A stretch of DNA of 64,000 bases, from contig NZ_CAJATU010000064.1 in the NCBI RefSeq assembly GCF_903944925.1, positions 62,001-126,000 on the forward strand. Direction: 5' to 3'. Every line of letters starts with the position of its first letter. The stretch's first letter is position 1. This DNA comes from an uncultured Rhodopila sp. GTDB taxonomy: Bacteria > Pseudomonadota > Alphaproteobacteria > Acetobacterales > Acetobacteraceae. Positions 61,416 through 64,000 of the stretch are shown piece by piece. Both the position numbers and the translations under genes were made by a program. The notes below the pieces were generated by a model. That model searched no databases and was not told the DNA's origin. It saw only the letters and a program-made list of their open reading frames with translations.

Positions 61416-62600
61416 CTAGACCGCCATCAGCCTGTTACTGTCCCGGTTGGCAAAGAAGATGTCGGTCGAAATCTCGTCCACACGGTTGCAACCAGTATAG
61501 GCCATTGTCTTGTCCATCTCGGTCCGGATGATGTCCACGGCTTTCGACGCGCCCGCCTCCCCGCCGACGGCGGTGCCATACAGCGTCGCCCGGCCCGTCA
61601 GGACGCATTTGGCACCCAGCGCGACCGCCTTGACGATGTCCGAGCCGCGCCGCACGCCGGAATCCAGCAGCACCGTCGCTTTATCGCCCACCGCCTCGGC
61701 GATGTCCGGCAGAAGGTCGATGGTCGCCGCCGCGCTGTCCATATTGCGCCCGCCGTGATTGGAGACGATCAGTCCGTCCACGCCGTAGCCGACCGCCTTC
61801 AGCGCGTCGTCGACCCGGTTGATGCCCTTCAGCATCAGGATGCCCGGCCATTTGTCGCGGAAAATCCGGATATCCTCCCAGTTCAGCGAATCCTGCCGCA
61901 TCACCTCCCGCGTCGCCGCATCGGTCGTTATCGGTCGGCGGTAGGGATCGGGGTAGTTCTCCATCCGCGGCAAGCCGATGGTGCGCAGATATTTCAGCAG
62001 CACGGTGGCGAACCACGTCGGGTGCCGCATGATGTCGGCGGTGAAGCGCCAGGTCGGATGAAACGGCAGCAGGAAGCCGTTCCTGGCGTTGTATTCCCGG
62101 TTCGGCGGCACAATCGTGTCGGTGGTGACGATCAGCGCCTCAAAGCCGTTATGCTTCGCGCGGTCGATCAGTTGGTAGGACAGCTCGCGCTGCTTCCAGA
62201 CATAGAGCTGGAACCACAGGCGGAAATTCGCCTCCCGGGCGATCTTCTCCATCGCGGTCATCGCGCCGGTCGCCAGGGTGAACGGGATCTTGGCGCGCGC
62301 CGCCGCCTTGGCCAGTTCCAGCTCGCCTTCATGCCAGCACAGCCCGGCCGCGCCCGTGGGGGCGATCGCCATCGGCAGGGCGATCTCCTTGCCGAACAGC
62401 GTGGTCTTGGTCGTCCGCGCGGAGACATCGACCAGAGCCCGGTGGGTCAGCTTGATCTTTTCAAAGGCTGCGCGGTTGTTGCGCAGCGCCAGCTCGTCCT
62501 CGGTGGAACGGTCGACGAATTCGAACACCGCCCTGGGCAGGCGCCGTTTGGCGGCCTCGCGCAGATCGAGGACGTTGTAGCAGGTGTCGAGCGCCGCCAT
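61416..62600 (-). CDS. lldD: FMN-dependent alpha-hydroxy acid (L-lactate) dehydrogenase
   Basis: A 394-residue FMN_dh TIM barrel. ALPMAIAPTGAAGLCWHEGE, FQLYVWKQRELSYQLIDRAK, VDGLIVSNHGGRNMDSA (catalytic His in SNHGGR) and LLDSGVRRGSDIVKAVALGA are all conserved. It oxidises L-lactate or related 2-hydroxyacids to oxoacids, passing electrons to the respiratory chain. A pair of CTTGTCAAGCAAG repeats lies 43 bp upstream of its ATG. Exact substrate is uncertain. Confidence 0.93.
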   Translation of the reverse strand: MAALDTCYNVLDLREAAKRRLPRAVFEFVDRSTEDELALRNNRAAFEKIKLTHRALVDVSARTTKTTLFGKEIALPMAIAPTGAAGLCWHEGELELAKAAARAKIPFTLATGAMTAMEKIAREANFRLWFQLYVWKQRELSYQLIDRAKHNGFEALIVTTDTIVPPNREYNARNGFLLPFHPTWRFTADIMRHPTWFATVLLKYLRTIGLPRMENYPDPYRRPITTDAATREVMRQDSLNWEDIRIFRDKWPGILMLKGINRVDDALKAVGYGVDGLIVSNHGGRNMDSAAATIDLLPDIAEAVGDKATVLLDSGVRRGSDIVKAVALGAKCVLTGRATLYGTAVGGEAGASKAVDIIRTEMDKTMAYTGCNRVDEISTDIFFANRDSNRLMAV

Positions 62601-62640
62601 TGTTCACTCCCGGATATCGCCGATGATGCGGCGGGGCAGT

Positions 62641-62671
62641 CGCTTGTCAAGCAAGTGGCTTGTCAAGCAAG
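62641..62671. promoter_or_regulatory. Tandem CTTGTCAAGCAAG repeats upstream of lldD and pmbA
   Basis: Two exact copies of CTTGTCAAGCAAG at 62643-62655 and 62659-62671 (16-bp period), each containing the palindrome CTTG-T-CAAG. The first is preceded by CG, giving CGCTTGTCAAGC, identical to the palindrome at 8127-8139. It is a good candidate operator for lldD (start 43 bp away) and perhaps for divergent pmbA. Confidence 0.5.
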
Positions 62672-62773
62672 GCTGGGCGGCCGCGTGATGCTGCAATCCG
62701 GCGCACGCATCCTATCTATGGATTTGCAACCAAGCCCTCTATAATTAACGAGCCGTAGCGAAGGACGCGCCTG

Positions 62774-64000
62774 ATGACCGACTATATCTCCCTTCTTGGC
62801 GACCTGATCCGACAGGCGCGCACGGCCGGGGCCGATGCCGCGGATGCGGTGCTGGTCAACGGCACGTCGCTGTCGGTGTCGTCGCGGCAGGGCAAGACCG
62901 AGCATCTGGAGCGCTCCGAGGGTCGCGACCTCGGGCTGCGGGTGTTCGTCGGCAAGCATGCCGCCATCGTATCCTCCACCTCGCTGGACCCGGCCGGCTT
63001 CCCGAGCCTGGTGGAGCGGGCGGTGGCGATGGCCAAGGTCGTGCCGGAGGATCCGTTCACCGGCCTGGCCGATACCTGGGCGCCGCCGGAGGATTTCGAC
63101 CTCGACCAGGTGGACCCGGCCGAACCGACGCCGGATGAGCTGGCCGCTCGCGCCGCCGCGGCGGAGGAGGCGGCGTTTTCCGTCAAGGGGGTCACGAACT
63201 CCGAGGGTGCTGACGCCGGGTATGGCCGCAATGAGATCGTATTGGTGACCTCGGCGGGGTTCGCCGGGCGTCGGGCCGGGACCAGCCACTCGATTTCCGC
63301 CACCGCGTTGGCCGGGACCGGGACCGACATGCAGCGGGACTATGATTATCACGCCACGGTCTATCTGTCCGACCTGGACGATCCGGTCAGTATCGGCCGC
63401 AGCGCGGGGGAACGGGCGATCGCACGGCTCAATCCGGCGCGGCCGAATACCGCGAAGATTCCCGTGGTGTTCGATCCCAGGGTGGCGGGCGGGCTGATCA
63501 GCCATTTCGCCGGAGCAATCAATGGCTCCAGCGTGGCGCGCGGCACCAGCTTCCTGAAGGAAAAGCTGCATCAACGCGTGTTCGCGCCCGGCATCAATAT
63601 TTACGACGACCCGCGGCGGGTGCGCGGGGCGCGGTCGCGGCTGTTCGACGGGGAGGGGACGCCGACGCGGCCGCGCGCTTTGATCGAGGATGGCGTGCTG
63701 ACGACCTGGCTGCTCGACAGCCGCTCGGCGAAGCAGCTTGGGATGGTGTCGACGGGGCATGCGGCGCGCGGCACCAGCGGGCCGCCGTCGCCGTCCACGA
63801 CCAATTTGTACCTGGCGCCCGGGACACTGACTCCGGCTGAACTGATGGCCGACATCAAGGAAGGTCTCTACATCACCGAGATGATCGGGATGGGCGTGAA
63901 CGGCGTCACCGGCGATTACAGCCGGGGCGCGGCCGGCTTCATGATCCGCGACGGCGCTTTGGCCGAACCGGTGGCGGAAGTGACGGTGGCGGGGAATCTG
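62774..64000 (+). CDS. pmbA: TldD/PmbA-family metalloprotease, 5' part (3' end outside window)
   Basis: The open frame runs from ATG 62774 to the window edge (409 codons). It has LLGDLIRQARTAGADAADAV, EGRDLGLRVFVGKHAAIVSS, FDPRVAGGLISHFAGAINGS and GLYITEMIGMGVNGVTGDYS, the characteristic end-region of PmbA/TldE. PmbA (TldE) pairs with TldD, the catalytic subunit, to process small peptides such as microcin B17 and pyrroloquinoline precursors and to degrade CcdA-like proteins. The expected full length is about 440-450 residues, so only the last stretch is missing. Confidence 0.9.
   Translation, partial: MTDYISLLGDLIRQARTAGADAADAVLVNGTSLSVSSRQGKTEHLERSEGRDLGLRVFVGKHAAIVSSTSLDPAGFPSLVERAVAMAKVVPEDPFTGLADTWAPPEDFDLDQVDPAEPTPDELAARAAAAEEAAFSVKGVTNSEGADAGYGRNEIVLVTSAGFAGRRAGTSHSISATALAGTGTDMQRDYDYHATVYLSDLDDPVSIGRSAGERAIARLNPARPNTAKIPVVFDPRVAGGLISHFAGAINGSSVARGTSFLKEKLHQRVFAPGINIYDDPRRVRGARSRLFDGEGTPTRPRALIEDGVLTTWLLDSRSAKQLGMVSTGHAARGTSGPPSPSTTNLYLAPGTLTPAELMADIKEGLYITEMIGMGVNGVTGDYSRGAAGFMIRDGALAEPVAEVTVAGNL

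Overview
The window is a GC-rich chromosomal segment from an alphaproteobacterium. The best guess is Rhodospirillales, perhaps Acetobacteraceae. That guess rests on the three-gene pntAA-pntAB-pntB transhydrogenase, a DUF1849/EipB periplasmic protein, a PPDK/PEP-synthase regulator, CcmI, a Rhodobacter-like sorbitol/mannitol operon and GC-rich intergenic palindromes. No species can be named from sequence alone. I see no prophage, IS transposase, integrase, rRNA or CRISPR array.

Layout. 1-2.6 kb: RidA end, FemAB-like acyltransferase, an overlapping unknown/HTH pair, DUF2442. 2.6-4.5 kb: SDR and an intact VapBC pair. 4.7-7.7 kb: proton-translocating transhydrogenase. 7.8-10 kb: a VapB-VapC deletion remnant, a D-2-hydroxyacid dehydrogenase, an HMA protein and a gamma-glutamylcyclotransferase-like protein. 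9.8-12.2 kb: MBOAT O-acyltransferase with its membrane-anchored partner. 12.3-14 kb: cyclase plus hydroxyquinol-type intradiol dioxygenase. 14-15.7 kb: PPDK regulator, tRNA-Pro(CGG), decayed PIN gene. 15.7-19.7 kb: gnd, transketolase, alpha/beta hydrolase. 20-25.2 kb: broken ParDE-like locus and a complete branched-chain-type ABC importer (livKHMGF). 25.4-33.5 kb: a seven-gene polyol operon (polyol dehydrogenase, binding protein, two permeases, ATPase, xylulokinase, SDR). 33.5-37 kb: GT4, radical SAM/SPASM and GT2. 37-39 kb: gene-poor stretch with a DUF29 gene and a broken copy of its 5' end. 39.1-43.3 kb: leuS-lptE-holA, overlapping by 4 bp each. 43.4-52.6 kb: mixed housekeeping genes (Bcr-type MFS, EipB, aspS, GNAT, apt, class III aminotransferase, glutamate dehydrogenase). 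52.6-57.5 kb: a c-type cytochrome module (NapE, tetraheme NapC/NirT, diheme EB_dh protein) with a MocR-like regulator and divergent ccmI. 57.6-64 kb: SDR, LVIVD protein, LLM oxidoreductase, DUF6455, lldD, pmbA (cut by the window end).

Points of most interest. (1) An electron-transfer module without a catalytic reductase, next to a MocR protein that has Ala-Ala where the PLP lysine should be, with an FNR/FixK-type box (TTGAT-N4-GTCAA) at 56064; a second box lies upstream of DUF6455. (2) The same 12-mer CGCTTGTCAAGC lies upstream of both 2-hydroxyacid dehydrogenase genes (8.1 and 62.6 kb), suggesting a shared regulator. (3) Three separate decayed toxin-antitoxin loci plus one intact one. (4) A family of GTCATGG-bounded palindromes and two larger inverted-repeat elements, all confined to gaps between genes. 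(5) A GT4/radical-SAM/GT2 cluster of unknown product.
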